From: VRUE01 sp963716245
GTDB taxonomy: Bacteria; Actinomycetota; Thermoleophilia; Solirubrobacterales; 70-9
Length of the DNA stretch: 64,000 bases
Reading direction: 5' to 3'
Assembly: GCA_963716245.1 (NCBI GenBank)
Contig: OY970300.1
Coordinates: forward strand, 1,922,001 to 1,986,000
Shown here: positions 7,389 to 17,145 of the stretch, piece after piece
Layout of the letters: the number at the start of each line of letters is the position of its first letter
Position numbering within the stretch: position 1 is the first letter of the stretch
Position numbers and translations under genes: made by a program
The notes under the pieces: generated by a model
What the model saw: the letters and a program-made list of their open reading frames with translations, nothing else
The model's database searches: none
What the model was told of the DNA's origin: nothing

Positions 7389-9293
7389 TCAGGTCGACCC
7401 CACCGTCGCCGGCTCGGGTTTCGGCGCCTCGGCGCCGTCGCCGGCCATGATCGCGTGTTTCGCGCCGGGAACCCCGAACTCGTAGGGGCCGCCGACCACG
7501 CGCGGAATCTCGTCGAAGTTGAAGATCGGCGGCGGCGAGGAGACCTGCCACTCGATCGTGTTGGCGCGCCACGGGTTGGCGCTCGCGCGCGGGCCGTACT
7601 TCCAGCTGACGACCATGTTGTAGAGGAAGACCAGCTGGGCGGCGCCGAGCATGAAGGCGAAGATGCTGATCAGCAGGTTCCAGTCGCCGAAGTAGGCCGA
7701 GTAGTCGGCGACGCGCCGCGGCATCCCGTCCATGCCGACCCAGTGCATCGGGATGAAGGTCCCCCAGGTGCCGAGCAGCGTCCCCCAGAAGTGCACGCGC
7801 CCGAGTTTCTCGTCGTACATCCGCCCCGTCATCTTCGGGAACCAGTGGTAGATGCCCGCGAAGATCGTGAACACCGAGCCGCCGAAGAGGACGAAGTGGA
7901 TGTGGGCGACGATGAAGTAGGTGTCGGAGACGTGGATGTCGATCGGCACCATGCCGAGCATCACGCCGCTGATCCCGCCGATCGTGAAGGTGACGATGAA
8001 GGCGAGCGCGAACAGCATCGCGGTCGAATAAGTGTGGATCTTGCCGAAGAAGAGGGTTCCCAGCCAGGAGAAGATCTTGATCCCGGTCGGCACCGCGATC
8101 AGCAGGGTCGTGATCATCATCGGCACCCGCAGCCACGAGAACATGCCTGCGACGAACATGTGGTGCGCCCAGACCGAGTAGCTGAGCACGACGATCCCGA
8201 TCAGTGCCAGGGCCATCAGTCGATAGCCGAAGATGGGTTTGCGGGCGTGGGTCGAGATGACCTCGGAGATGATCCCGAAGCCCGGCAGCATCATGATGTA
8301 GACGGCCGGGTGCGAGTAGAACCAGAAGATGTGCTGGTAGCTGATCACGTCGCCGCCGCCGGCGAACTCGAAGAACTGGGTGCCGACCGCGCGGTCGAGC
8401 AGGACCATGAACTGGGCGCCGGCGATGAACGGGGTCGCCGCGACGACCAGCAACGAGGTCGAGAGGTTCGCCCAGACGAGCAGCGGCATCCGCCAGAAGG
8501 TCATTCCGGGCGCACGCATAGTGATGATCGTCACTAAGAAGTTCAGAGCCGTCGCTATCGAGGACGCCCCGGCAAACTGGACCCCGACGTTGAAGAACGA
8601 CTGTCCGAGGGGAGCGCCGGTCGAGAGCGGCGCGTAGCCGGTCCAGCCGGTGTCGAAAGCGCCGCCCGGGGCGAGGAAGCTGCCGATGAACATCAGCCCG
8701 GCCAGCGGCAGCATCCAGAAGCTGAGCGCGTTGAGCCGGGGGAAGGCCATGTCCGGAGCGCCGATCATCAGCGGCAGGACGTAGTTCGCGATCCCGGCGA
8801 AGACGGGGATCACGAAGACGAAGATCATCAGCACCGCGTGGGTGGAGAAGAGGCCGTTGTAGGTCGAGGGGTCGACGATCTGGGCGCCGGGCTGGGCGAG
8901 CTCGGCCCGGATCAGCATCGCCATCAGGCCGCCCAGGAAGAAGAAGAAGAAGGTCGTGACGATGTACTGGATGCCGATCACCTTGTGATCGGTGTTGAAG
9001 CGGAAGTAGTCGCGCCAGCTCTTCGCGCCGTGCTGGGAGTGGTCCTCGGGGATCGTCGGCATGCCGGCAGCCCACCGCAGCCAGTAGTCGAAGCAGCCGA
9101 AGCCGGCGAGGAAGCCGAGCGGCGCCGTGATCAGCGGCACGACGATGTGCGGGTAGCCGGTCTGCTCGGTCTGCCAGACCGGCAGGCCGGAGATCTCGCG
9201 CAGGATCACGACGAGGCCGACGCCGAAAGCGCCAGCCAGCACCGTGCCGAGCGCCGCGCGGGTCCATCCAGGTCGCTTGATCGCAGCCGTCAT
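7389..9293 (-). CDS. ctaD: Cytochrome c oxidase subunit I, A2-type
   Basis: 634 residues with the full haem-copper oxidase fold plus an N-terminal extension of about 100 residues containing two extra hydrophobic segments. The helix VI motif reads Y326-S-H-P-A-V-Y332: His328 and Tyr332 are the CuB ligand and its crosslinked Tyr, but the usual Glu (HPEVY) is missing and Tyr-Ser precedes the His, which defines the A2 subfamily. VWAHHMFVAGM supplies the two further CuB histidines and VAHIHFVLFGG the haem ligands. It catalyses O2 reduction and proton pumping. Sixteen bases after ctaC, so one operon. Confidence 0.95.
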   Translation of the reverse strand: MTAAIKRPGWTRAALGTVLAGAFGVGLVVILREISGLPVWQTEQTGYPHIVVPLITAPLGFLAGFGCFDYWLRWAAGMPTIPEDHSQHGAKSWRDYFRFNTDHKVIGIQYIVTTFFFFFLGGLMAMLIRAELAQPGAQIVDPSTYNGLFSTHAVLMIFVFVIPVFAGIANYVLPLMIGAPDMAFPRLNALSFWMLPLAGLMFIGSFLAPGGAFDTGWTGYAPLSTGAPLGQSFFNVGVQFAGASSIATALNFLVTIITMRAPGMTFWRMPLLVWANLSTSLLVVAATPFIAGAQFMVLLDRAVGTQFFEFAGGGDVISYQHIFWFYSHPAVYIMMLPGFGIISEVISTHARKPIFGYRLMALALIGIVVLSYSVWAHHMFVAGMFSWLRVPMMITTLLIAVPTGIKIFSWLGTLFFGKIHTYSTAMLFALAFIVTFTIGGISGVMLGMVPIDIHVSDTYFIVAHIHFVLFGGSVFTIFAGIYHWFPKMTGRMYDEKLGRVHFWGTLLGTWGTFIPMHWVGMDGMPRRVADYSAYFGDWNLLISIFAFMLGAAQLVFLYNMVVSWKYGPRASANPWRANTIEWQVSSPPPIFNFDEIPRVVGGPYEFGVPGAKHAIMAGDGAEAPKPEPATVGST

Positions 9294-9308
9294 CCGCTCT
9301 CCTTCAGA

Positions 9309-10100
9309 TTACGCACCGCCCGCGCCCAACGGCAGCGGGTCGGCCTCCGTGTCCTGGACCACCTGCTCCATCAGCGGTGCAGGCACTTTCTGTTTCAAGC
9401 CGGCCACCCACTCGCGGAACTCGGCGGCGGGCTCGACGACGACTTTGGCCCGCATCGTGGCGTGCCCGAAGCCGCAGAGCTCGGTGCAGATCAGCTGGTA
9501 GGTGCCCGGCTTGTTGGGCGTGACGATCGCCGTCGTCACGATCCCCGGCACGTTGTCCTTCTTGATCCGCCACTCCGGCACCCAGAAGGAGTGGATCACG
9601 TCGAGGGCGTGCATCTTGAAGTGGACCTGGCGGTCGAGCGGCACGTGCAGCTCGCCCTCCGACCAGGCGTTGTCCTTGCCCGGATAGCCGAAGCTCCAGG
9701 CGAACTGCTGCGAGAAGACCTGGACCTTGAGCGGGTTCTCGGCCTCCTCCTCGATGTCGTTGAGCACCGCCCAGCTGTAGCCGCCGCCGAAGAGGACGAT
9801 GATCGTCGGGATCAGCGTCCAGGCGATCTCGAGACGCGTGTTGCCGTGGATCGGCTCGCCGTCGGATTCGTCGCCCGGCTTGGCTTTGAACTTCCACAGG
9901 GCGTAGAAGAGCATCACCATCACGAGCGAGAAGACGAAGGCCGAGAGGACGATCATCACGTCGGTCAGCGTGTCGATCGGGGCGGCCGCGGTGGAGGCGC
10001 CCTGGCCGTTCCAGCGGATCGGCACCATCACGACCGAGATGAGGGCCGTCAGGGCCAGCGTGACGGCAAACATCTTCGCGATCGGGAGGCGGCGGGTCAT
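9309..10100 (-). CDS. ctaC: Cytochrome c oxidase subunit II
   Basis: 263 residues: an N-terminal helix (residues 8-26), a second helix (48-70) and the periplasmic cupredoxin domain. The CuA site is complete: H170 in DVIHSFWVPE, and C205, C209, H213 and M216 in CTELCGFGHATM. It accepts electrons from cytochrome c. It is the first gene of the ctaC-ctaD-usp-ctaE operon and starts 15 bases after the glycosyltransferase stop. Confidence 0.95.
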   Translation of the reverse strand: MTRRLPIAKMFAVTLALTALISVVMVPIRWNGQGASTAAAPIDTLTDVMIVLSAFVFSLVMVMLFYALWKFKAKPGDESDGEPIHGNTRLEIAWTLIPTIIVLFGGGYSWAVLNDIEEEAENPLKVQVFSQQFAWSFGYPGKDNAWSEGELHVPLDRQVHFKMHALDVIHSFWVPEWRIKKDNVPGIVTTAIVTPNKPGTYQLICTELCGFGHATMRAKVVVEPAAEFREWVAGLKQKVPAPLMEQVVQDTEADPLPLGAGGA

Positions 10101-10115
10101 CGGCGGGGGCGCATT

Positions 10116-11534
10116 CTATGCAAGCGGCAGACGGTCAAGCTCGCCACGCGAAGCGGCGAGGACGCCGCGGGCCACACCCTCCCAGCTCCAGAGCCGGCCG
10201 GTGGTCTCGACGAGGGCCTCGCGGGCGGCGGCTCGCTCCGTCTCGGGCAGTGCCAGCCAGGCGTTGAGGCGCTCGGCGATCGCTTCCACGGCTCCTTCTT
10301 CCACTGCAAATGACGTTAGCTCAGCGATCCGCTCGGGCAGCGCGGCAGCCAGCTGGTGTGAGACCTCCCGCATCCCCGAGTGCCCGGCCGAGACCGGCAG
10401 TACCCCACAGGCGGCCGCCTCCGCGGCGACCATCCCGAACGCCTCCGGGAACGTGCTCGGCATGACCAGCGCCTCCGCCCCCGGCAGCAGGTCGGCCACC
10501 TCGTCGTGCTCCAATCGCCCGACGAGCTCGACCGACCCGGCCACGCCCTGCGCCGCCTCGGCGTAGCCCCCGGGCGGGTCCGCCAGAAACGCCGAGAGGA
10601 TCGGCAGCGGCCTCTTCTCCCCGCCCTCCAGCCCCCAACCAAGCCGCGCGACCTCCCGGGCCTCGTCCAGATCACCGCTGTCGAGCGCAGCCAGCAGGCG
10701 CCGCAGGCCGTCCTCGTACTCGCCGTAGCCGGCGATCTGCAGCTTCGCCTCGGGGTGCTCTGCCCTGACGAGCGGCCACGCGGCCAGCAGCAGGTCCACG
10801 CCCTTGGAGACGATCAGCTTCCCGACGAAGACGACCAGCGCTTCCGACCGCGGGTCCTGTCGCGGCGGCCCTCCCCCATGTGCTCGGACGCCGCCGGCGC
10901 CCTCCGCTATGGGGGACCCCCGCCCCCGCGCCACCCGCGGACGAAAGGTCTGCGTGTCGACGCCGGGGGGGCCCAGTCTGGTCTTCTCTCGCAGGCCAGG
11001 GACCCCGGGCAGTGCGGCCCAAAGCGACTCAGCCGTATGCCTGGACCCGACAAGGACGCAGTTCGCCGCCCGCATCCCCTCTTCCGCGAAAGGCAGGAAG
11101 CGAGGATGCGGCTTGACCGTGTACTCCAGCGCGGAGCCATGGATCTTCGCCGCGAAGGACTCGATGCCGGCGCGGGCGAGAATGCAGGGGCCCATGACCA
11201 GATGGCCGCCGAGGGCGGCGTCGGGAGCTCCGGCGGACTCGACGACCGCTCGCACCGCGGCCACATTGGCCGCGATATAGCGATCGAGCTCCGCGTCGGT
11301 CATCTCGGGGTATGCCTTGACCTCGAACCCCTCGTATGGGTCCTTCACATAGACCGGCAGCAAGCCATGGATGTCGGGGTTGTGGATCTGGACGCCGTCG
11401 AGCCTCACCTCGCGGTCCTGGCAGAGCAGGTGGACCTCGTGGCCCAGGCCGGCCAGTGCTTTCGCCAGGTTCGCCGTGTAGATGTTGCTGCCGGTGCCGC
11501 GCAGCATGTAGCCGTGGAAGAGGAGGACGCGCAT
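10116..11534 (-). CDS. GT4-family glycosyltransferase with in-frame repeat insertion
   Basis: 472 residues from ATG 11534 (MRVLLFHGYMLRGTGSNIYT), a GT-B fold. The donor-binding half has VVFVGKLIVSKGVDLLLAAW, LQIAGYGEYEDGL and the E-x7-E region AEALVMPSTFPEAFGMVAAEA. Acceptor unknown. Residues about 199-229 (SPIAEGAGGVRAHGGGPP and neighbours) do not belong to the fold: they are encoded exactly by the palindromic repeat at 10848-10940 and sit in the linker between the two Rossmann domains, where extra sequence is tolerated. Divergent from the zinc-ribbon gene at 11568. Confidence 0.85.
   Translation of the reverse strand: MRVLLFHGYMLRGTGSNIYTANLAKALAGLGHEVHLLCQDREVRLDGVQIHNPDIHGLLPVYVKDPYEGFEVKAYPEMTDAELDRYIAANVAAVRAVVESAGAPDAALGGHLVMGPCILARAGIESFAAKIHGSALEYTVKPHPRFLPFAEEGMRAANCVLVGSRHTAESLWAALPGVPGLREKTRLGPPGVDTQTFRPRVARGRGSPIAEGAGGVRAHGGGPPRQDPRSEALVVFVGKLIVSKGVDLLLAAWPLVRAEHPEAKLQIAGYGEYEDGLRRLLAALDSGDLDEAREVARLGWGLEGGEKRPLPILSAFLADPPGGYAEAAQGVAGSVELVGRLEHDEVADLLPGAEALVMPSTFPEAFGMVAAEAAACGVLPVSAGHSGMREVSHQLAAALPERIAELTSFAVEEGAVEAIAERLNAWLALPETERAAAREALVETTGRLWSWEGVARGVLAASRGELDRLPLA
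10848..10940 (-). repeat. In-frame palindromic element, copy 1 (93 bp)
   Basis: Bounded by CCGCGGGT and ACCCGCGG, an exact 8-bp inverted repeat; next inside are GGCG and CCTGTCGC, shared with the copies at 31004-31081 and 39825-39914. The interior forms its own stem (CCCCCAT / ATGGGGG). The length of 31 codons keeps the glycosyltransferase in frame. In this gene the element is read in the orientation opposite to the other two copies. Confidence 0.75.
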
Positions 11535-11567
11535 CGGTTCCGCGCAAGCTATTAGTCTTCGCCGCCG

Positions 11568-11831
11568 ATGAACTCGAAGCAGCTCTACCGGATGCGGGCG
11601 CCGGCCTCGGGACGTGAGGCCCTGGCCCACGCCGAGCCCGGTGCCGTCTACGTCGACCGCGAGACCGGCGAGGAGATGCAGCCGGTGGCGAAGGTGCTGC
11701 CGCTCGCTCCCTCCGCCTCAGCGCTCCCCCGCACGCCGGACAACCTCCGTGCCTGCCGCCGCTGCGACCAGCTGATCGGGCTGGACGTCAGCGACTGCCC
11801 CCACTGCGGTCTGCGCCAAGAAGCGCTTTAG
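11568..11831 (+). CDS. Small zinc-ribbon protein
   Basis: 87 residues, with a C-terminal treble-clef-like knuckle CRRCDQL...DCPHCGLRQ (two CxxC pairs) that should bind zinc. The N-terminal part includes VYVDRETGEEMQPVAKV. Family not recognised. It is divergent from the glycosyltransferase, starting 33 bases from it, and nearly abuts the membrane gene on the other strand. Confidence 0.6.
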   Translation: MNSKQLYRMRAPASGREALAHAEPGAVYVDRETGEEMQPVAKVLPLAPSASALPRTPDNLRACRRCDQLIGLDVSDCPHCGLRQEAL

Positions 11832-11835
11832 AGCG

Positions 11836-12279
11836 CTACTTGAACTTCCCTCTCGCACGGGGCTCTAGCCCGTCGCGGCTGGGGAACAGGTGCCTGGTGA
11901 CGACGTGGGCCACCCCGACGATCTGTATGACCATCGCGGCGAGCCATCCTTGGATGACGCCCGCCGGTATCTCCCAGCTCTCTCCAGCCCATGCATAAGC
12001 GACGAATACCGCATCGCTGATCAGGAACTGACCGGCGAGAACGACCAGGATCCACGTCGCGTAGCGTTCCCTCAGAGCGTGTTCCTGCTCGGCGAACGAC
12101 TGCTTCAGCTCCAGTTCGAGCGCCCTCTCGCGCTCCGGCAGGTGGCGGAGCTTCTCCGGAAGCCGAGCCTCGCGCGCAGCGTCCGCCTGAACTATCTCTA
12201 TGGCCGCCTCTTCGGCAGCCACTTTGACGCTCGCCGTCGCGGAGTGAACGCCTCCATCCGAGGCTTGCTCATCGGACAT
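11836..12279 (-). CDS. Two-helix membrane protein with coiled-coil head
   Basis: 147 residues. Residues 1-75 are charged and helical (EKLRHLPERERALELELKQS) and should form a coiled coil; two transmembrane helices follow (TWILVVLAGQFLISDAVFVA and AGVIQGWLAAMVIQIVGVAHV), then a short basic tail. It starts eight bases after the stop of the ImmA/IrrE-like peptidase gene, so the two are an operon. Unknown family. The arrangement of a metallopeptidase and a small membrane partner suggests a regulated sensor or a stress or defence module, but no partner effector is visible. Confidence 0.6.
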   Translation of the reverse strand: MSDEQASDGGVHSATASVKVAAEEAAIEIVQADAAREARLPEKLRHLPERERALELELKQSFAEQEHALRERYATWILVVLAGQFLISDAVFVAYAWAGESWEIPAGVIQGWLAAMVIQIVGVAHVVTRHLFPSRDGLEPRARGKFK

Positions 12280-12287
12280 GGCGTCGA

Positions 12288-12788
12288 TCAGGCCGACATC
12301 AAGCCCAGGTTCTTGAGCCTGAACTGCATCGCTTCGCGGGATACCTTGAACCGAATAGCCATCTCCAGATCCGACATCTCGAGCGCATGGAGGGCACGAA
12401 CCTCGCTCTTGGGCATCAGCAGCGAGGCCGCGAACTCGTTTGCATAGATCTCGTCGGGATCCTCCCCGGCGGCCGACAGGGAATTCCTCAGGTCGACAGT
12501 CGCGTATTCATCCGTTTCCTCGGCGCGGCGGACGAAATGGCCTAACTCGTGGGCGCAGGTAAAGCGCCTGCGATTGTCACTGTCTTTTTCGTTGAGCAGG
12601 ATCGTCGGGTCTTTTCCTGGCCGCTTGACGAGCGCCCCCAGGGTGTTTTCGTCCAACTCGGCTTCGAGGACCCGAAGCCCGGCCGTGCGCGCGATCGCGA
12701 CCGGATCGACGGGAATCGACACCCCCCCAGTCGCATTGAGGAGTTTTGCCGCGTCTTTCTCGGCTTCGATCTTCGCTTGGCTTTTCAT
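12288..12788 (-). CDS. ImmA/IrrE-family metallopeptidase
   Basis: 166 residues from ATG 12788 (MKSQAKIEAEKDAA). The zinc motif H80-E-L-G-H84 lies in FTCAHELGHFVRR, and the downstream helix YANEFAASLLMP carries the third ligand. Members cleave HTH repressors (ImmA of ICEBs1, IrrE/DdrO in Deinococcus). The C-terminal VSREAMQFRLKNLGLM is the short wing found in many such proteins. No XRE-type repressor gene is adjacent, so the substrate is unknown; the co-transcribed membrane protein at 11836 is the only partner seen. Confidence 0.85.
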   Translation of the reverse strand: MKSQAKIEAEKDAAKLLNATGGVSIPVDPVAIARTAGLRVLEAELDENTLGALVKRPGKDPTILLNEKDSDNRRRFTCAHELGHFVRRAEETDEYATVDLRNSLSAAGEDPDEIYANEFAASLLMPKSEVRALHALEMSDLEMAIRFKVSREAMQFRLKNLGLMSA

Positions 12789-12926
12789 GCTCTCGCTTAA
12801 TCTATAGCGCAGCGAGCGGTCGATATGGGGTGTCGGAGACAGCCACGAGTCGGAGCTTGGCGGTCCTCGACGCACGCGTGGCGCGCGGAATCTCAATTCT
12901 TCGTCGCAGCTATGCGACTTCTGGCG

Positions 12927-13691
12927 CTACGGCGCTTTGACCAGCGTCGCCGTGTAGAGCAGGCGGGCGTTCGAGTAGTAGCAGCCGTAGGTCTTGGTTT
13001 TGCCCACGCCCTGATGGGGGCGGCCGTTCTGGATGTCTTCCTTGGAGGAGCACTGCTCGGGCAGGCGGCTGCCGCGCCAGGTGTTGTCTTCGGAGACGTT
13101 GAAGGCGAACATCGGCGCCCAGGTCGGAATCGTCAGGGCGACGACGTGGCCCTGCAGCACCGTCAGCGGATGATCGAGAGCGAAGACGACGGTGCTGCCG
13201 AAGTAGCGGTTGAGCGTCTGCAGCGGGCTCTGGCGGACCAGCGTGTATTTGGGGGGTTTCGAGTCCTCGATCGGGCGCAGCACGCCGATCCGAGCCTGCG
13301 ACGGCCTGCCGAGGAAGTCGTTGAAGAAGCCGACCTCGTCGGTCGTTTTCTCCGTGTCCTGGCGCGAGGGACGGGAGAGGGTGATCGACCAGGCGACGAT
13401 CTTGCCGTCGAAGGGCGCCTCGTAGGGGCGCGGCACGCCGCCGGCGATCGCCTGGAAGCCGGTCACGTGGCCCTCGACCCGGCAGGGCACGACCTCGACG
13501 TTGTTGACGATCTTGCCTGGGCACGACGGCGGCGGCGTCGCGTCGGTCTTCCCGAGCACGAGGACCCGGGCGGGAGCCGAGTCGGCGGAACCGGGCCAGG
13601 CAGCGGCGACCAGAGCCGCCAGGAAGCAGGCAAGCCCGACCGCCGCCGCGAGGCGGCTCGTGCGCGATCTGTTTTCTGCTGCTATCCGCAT
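12927..13691 (-). CDS. Secreted protein of unknown function
   Basis: 254 residues with a signal peptide (AAAVGLACFLAALVAAAWPGSADSA region) followed by a beta-rich domain: DGKIVAWSITLSRPS, FGSTVVFALDHPLTVLQGHV, and four cysteines likely paired. Similar proteins are, to my knowledge, common in Solirubrobacterales but uncharacterised. It is divergent from the amidase operon. Confidence 0.7.
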   Translation of the reverse strand: MRIAAENRSRTSRLAAAVGLACFLAALVAAAWPGSADSAPARVLVLGKTDATPPPSCPGKIVNNVEVVPCRVEGHVTGFQAIAGGVPRPYEAPFDGKIVAWSITLSRPSRQDTEKTTDEVGFFNDFLGRPSQARIGVLRPIEDSKPPKYTLVRQSPLQTLNRYFGSTVVFALDHPLTVLQGHVVALTIPTWAPMFAFNVSEDNTWRGSRLPEQCSSKEDIQNGRPHQGVGKTKTYGCYYSNARLLYTATLVKAP

Positions 13692-13817
13692 GGTTCTCGA
13701 CTTGCAACCCGGCGCGTGGGCGGCGGTTGCGGCGACGATTGTGCCGCTAACGGGCCGCTCGGGGAAGCGTTCTCCCCGGACTGCACGATCCCTCCCCCGC
13801 TAGGGTTGCATGCTGAA

Positions 13818-14012
13818 ATGGACGCTCGGCCCCGCGAAGAGGACTTCGTCCCTGCCGGTCTCGCCTCGCTCGGAATCGATGCCGACGAGACCGACCTGGC
13901 TGTGCTGGGCGCGATCCATCAGGTCTTCTGGCCGCCGATCCTCCAGCTGCTCGCCTTCGACACCGGCGAGCTCGAGCCGGAGCTCGACCCCGACCTGTCC
14001 AGGGCACCGTGA
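13818..14012 (+). CDS. Small AtzG-like partner of the amidase
   Basis: 64 residues, MDARPREEDFVPAGLASLG onward, helical. The stop overlaps the GTG start of the amidase (GTGA), so translation is coupled. AtzG is a roughly 70-residue subunit coupled to the amidase AtzE in cyanuric-acid catabolism, and DUF4089 proteins play similar roles; size, position and helical content match, but the similarity is by eye only. It would bind and stabilise the amidase. Confidence 0.55.
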   Translation: MDARPREEDFVPAGLASLGIDADETDLAVLGAIHQVFWPPILQLLAFDTGELEPELDPDLSRAP

Positions 14013-15385
14013 GCGAGGCGCTCGACCTCCCGCTTCGCGAGCAGGCCGCCGCGATCGCCTCCGGCGGCGTCGACCCCGCCGAGCTGCTCGACGCCGCGCT
14101 CGCCCGCATCGAGACCCGCAACCCGGCGATCAACGCCGTCGTCGAGACCTTCCCGGAGCGCTCGCGCGAGATGCTCGCCGCGGCGCCCGACGGGCCGCTC
14201 CGCGGAGTCCCGGTCGTGATCAAGGACGAGTGGCCGCTGCCCTGGCGGGCGCAGCGCTTCGGTGCCGTGGCGGTGCCGGGCGCGAGCCTCGCCCCGGGGG
14301 AGTCCGGCCCCTTCCGTGCCCTCCGCGACGCCGGCGCGGTGATCGTCGGGGTCGGCAACATGCACGAGCTCGGCGCCGGCAGCACCGGCAACCTCTCCGT
14401 CTACGGCGCGGCCCGCAACCCCTGGGACACCGAGCGCTGCCCCGGGGGCTCGTCGAGCGGCCCGGCCGCCGCCGTTGCCGCCCGCCTGGTCGCCGGCGCG
14501 GTGGGCGCCGACGGGCTCGGCTCGGTCCGCTTCCCGGCCGCCTACTGCGGCCTGACCGGGCTCAAGCCGACCTTCGCCAGGTCCGCCATGGACGGCCACC
14601 ACATGGCGCCGGTGACCCGGACGATCGTCTCGGGCCCGCTCTGCGCCGACGCCGCCGACTGCCGACTGCTCGCCGCGACCCTGTTCGGTGAGGAGCTCTC
14701 CGCCGGCGAGGCGACCGGCCTGCGGATCGGCGTCGTCCGCCACGCGGTCTCCGAGGACGTCACCGCCGAGGTCGGCGACGCCTGCGACGCCGCGGTCGAG
14801 GCGCTGCGTGCCGAGACCGCGGGCGAGGTCCGCGAGGTGGCCCTGCCGGACCTCGACGCCGCGACCCTCGCAGCCGTCCTCCTGATCAGCGAGGAGGGCC
14901 TGCACGACGTGGGACCGGAGCAGCTGAACGGCCTCCACCCGGAGCTCAGCCCGCTGGGCCGCGGCACGCTCAAGTATCGGATGCTCCTGCCCGCCGCCGC
15001 GACCGTCCAGGCCCGCCGCGTCCGCTCGATGATGCGCCGCCGCCTCGCCGGGCTCTTCGAGGGCGCGGACGTGATCGCCTGGCCGACCGTCCCCGCGCCG
15101 GCCCCGCCGCTCGATTCGCCTGTCGTCGAGCTGCCCTCCGGCCACCTCAGCGCCGACCAGGCGAACGTGCGCGGCGCCGCCCTCGCCAACCTGACCGGCA
15201 TCCCCTCGATCAGCGTCCCCGTCGGCCTCGGCGCCGAGCGCCTGCCGATCGCCCTGCAGCTGCAGGCGGCCTGGGGTCGTGACGAGCTGCTGCTCGACGC
15301 CGCCGAGGCCCTGGAGCGGGCCAACGAGCGCCGCTGGGTCGAGGCGAAGCCGCCGCTCGCCGAGGCCGAGCCGACGGGGGCATAG
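14009..15385 (+). CDS. Amidase-signature family hydrolase
   Basis: 458 residues. The Ser-Ser-Lys machinery is present: Lys in GVPVVIKDEWPLP, the Gly/Ser stretch RCPGGSSSGPAAAVAA, and the nucleophile in DGLGSVRFPAAYCGLTGLKP. The usual DTGGS is DGLGS here, keeping the catalytic Ser but changing the oxyanion neighbourhood. Substrate unknown; GatA is unlikely because no gatB/gatC is near. It is preceded by its small partner and followed three bases later by the ABC ATPase. Confidence 0.8.
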   Translation: MSEALDLPLREQAAAIASGGVDPAELLDAALARIETRNPAINAVVETFPERSREMLAAAPDGPLRGVPVVIKDEWPLPWRAQRFGAVAVPGASLAPGESGPFRALRDAGAVIVGVGNMHELGAGSTGNLSVYGAARNPWDTERCPGGSSSGPAAAVAARLVAGAVGADGLGSVRFPAAYCGLTGLKPTFARSAMDGHHMAPVTRTIVSGPLCADAADCRLLAATLFGEELSAGEATGLRIGVVRHAVSEDVTAEVGDACDAAVEALRAETAGEVREVALPDLDAATLAAVLLISEEGLHDVGPEQLNGLHPELSPLGRGTLKYRMLLPAAATVQARRVRSMMRRRLAGLFEGADVIAWPTVPAPAPPLDSPVVELPSGHLSADQANVRGAALANLTGIPSISVPVGLGAERLPIALQLQAAWGRDELLLDAAEALERANERRWVEAKPPLAEAEPTGA

Positions 15386-15387
15386 CG

Positions 15388-16355
<968 letters not shown>

Positions 16356-16359
<4 letters not shown>

Positions 16360-17144
16360 GCGCGCTGCGGACCAACCTGCGGGTCGTCGCCGCGCTGGGG
16401 ATGCGCTCGGTCCGCCAGACCTTCCGCCGGCCGCAGCTGATGGCCCCGATCATCGTCTTCCCCACCCTGCTGCTGGCGATCCAGACCGGCGGCGCGGGCA
16501 GCGCCGTCGACCTGCCCGGCTTCCCGCCCGTCGACAGCTTCCTCCAGTTCATGCTGGCCGGAGCGATGATGCAGTCGCTGATGCTGGCCGGCAACAGCGG
16601 CGGCATCGCGCTCGCCGTCGACATCGAGATGGGCTTCACCGACCGCCTCTTCGCGGCGCCGATCTCGCGCTTCACGATCGTCCTCGGCAGACTGGCCGGC
16701 ACGGCGGCGCTCGGCCTGTTCGCCGCGCTCTGGTTCCTCGCGATCGGGCTCGTCTTCGGGGCCGAGATCGCGGGCGGGGTCCCGGCGGCGCTCGTCGCGA
16801 TCGTCCTGACCATGCTCGCGTCGATGTCGATCGGGGGGATCGGCTCCGCGGTCGCGCTGCGCACCGGCCAGGCGAGCATCGTCCAGGGCCTCTTCCCGCT
16901 GGTCTTCGTGATCCTCTTCCTCTCGACCGCCTTCTTCCCGGAGGGGCTGATGGTCGAGCCGGCCCGCACGATCGCCGAATACAACCCGCTCAGCCTCGTC
17001 GTCGAGGGGATCCGGGAACCGATCGTGACCGGGCTCGCGCTGGACGACGTGCTCTGGGCGGTGCTCGCGATCGCCGGCATCTCGGCCTTCTCGCTCCTGC
17101 TCAGCGTCCGCGCCCTGCGGCACCGGCTGGCGACGGGGGGCTGA
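16356..17144 (+). CDS. ABC-2 type permease 1
   Basis: 262 residues from a TTG that overlaps the ATPase stop. Six hydrophobic helices and the ABC-2 signature region around MGFTDRLFAAPISRFTIVLGR and FLSTAFFPEGLMVEPARTIAEYNPL. It forms a heterodimeric channel with the next gene; the exported substrate is unknown. Confidence 0.85.
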
Positions 17145-17145
17145 G

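Noticed and set aside
7333..9267. Long second reading frame (644 residues) over ctaD
   Set aside because: Arg/His/Asp-rich translation with no domain, typical of a GC-rich shadow frame; ctaD in the other frame is certain.
10866..10935. Hairpin in the glycosyltransferase as a rho-independent terminator
   Set aside because: It is mid-gene, translated, lacks a T-tract and matches the inserted palindromic element.
12825..14012. Long plus-strand frame over the secreted-protein gene at 12927
   Set aside because: Only its last 64 codons (from 13818) look real; the rest is the antisense of a gene with a signal peptide.
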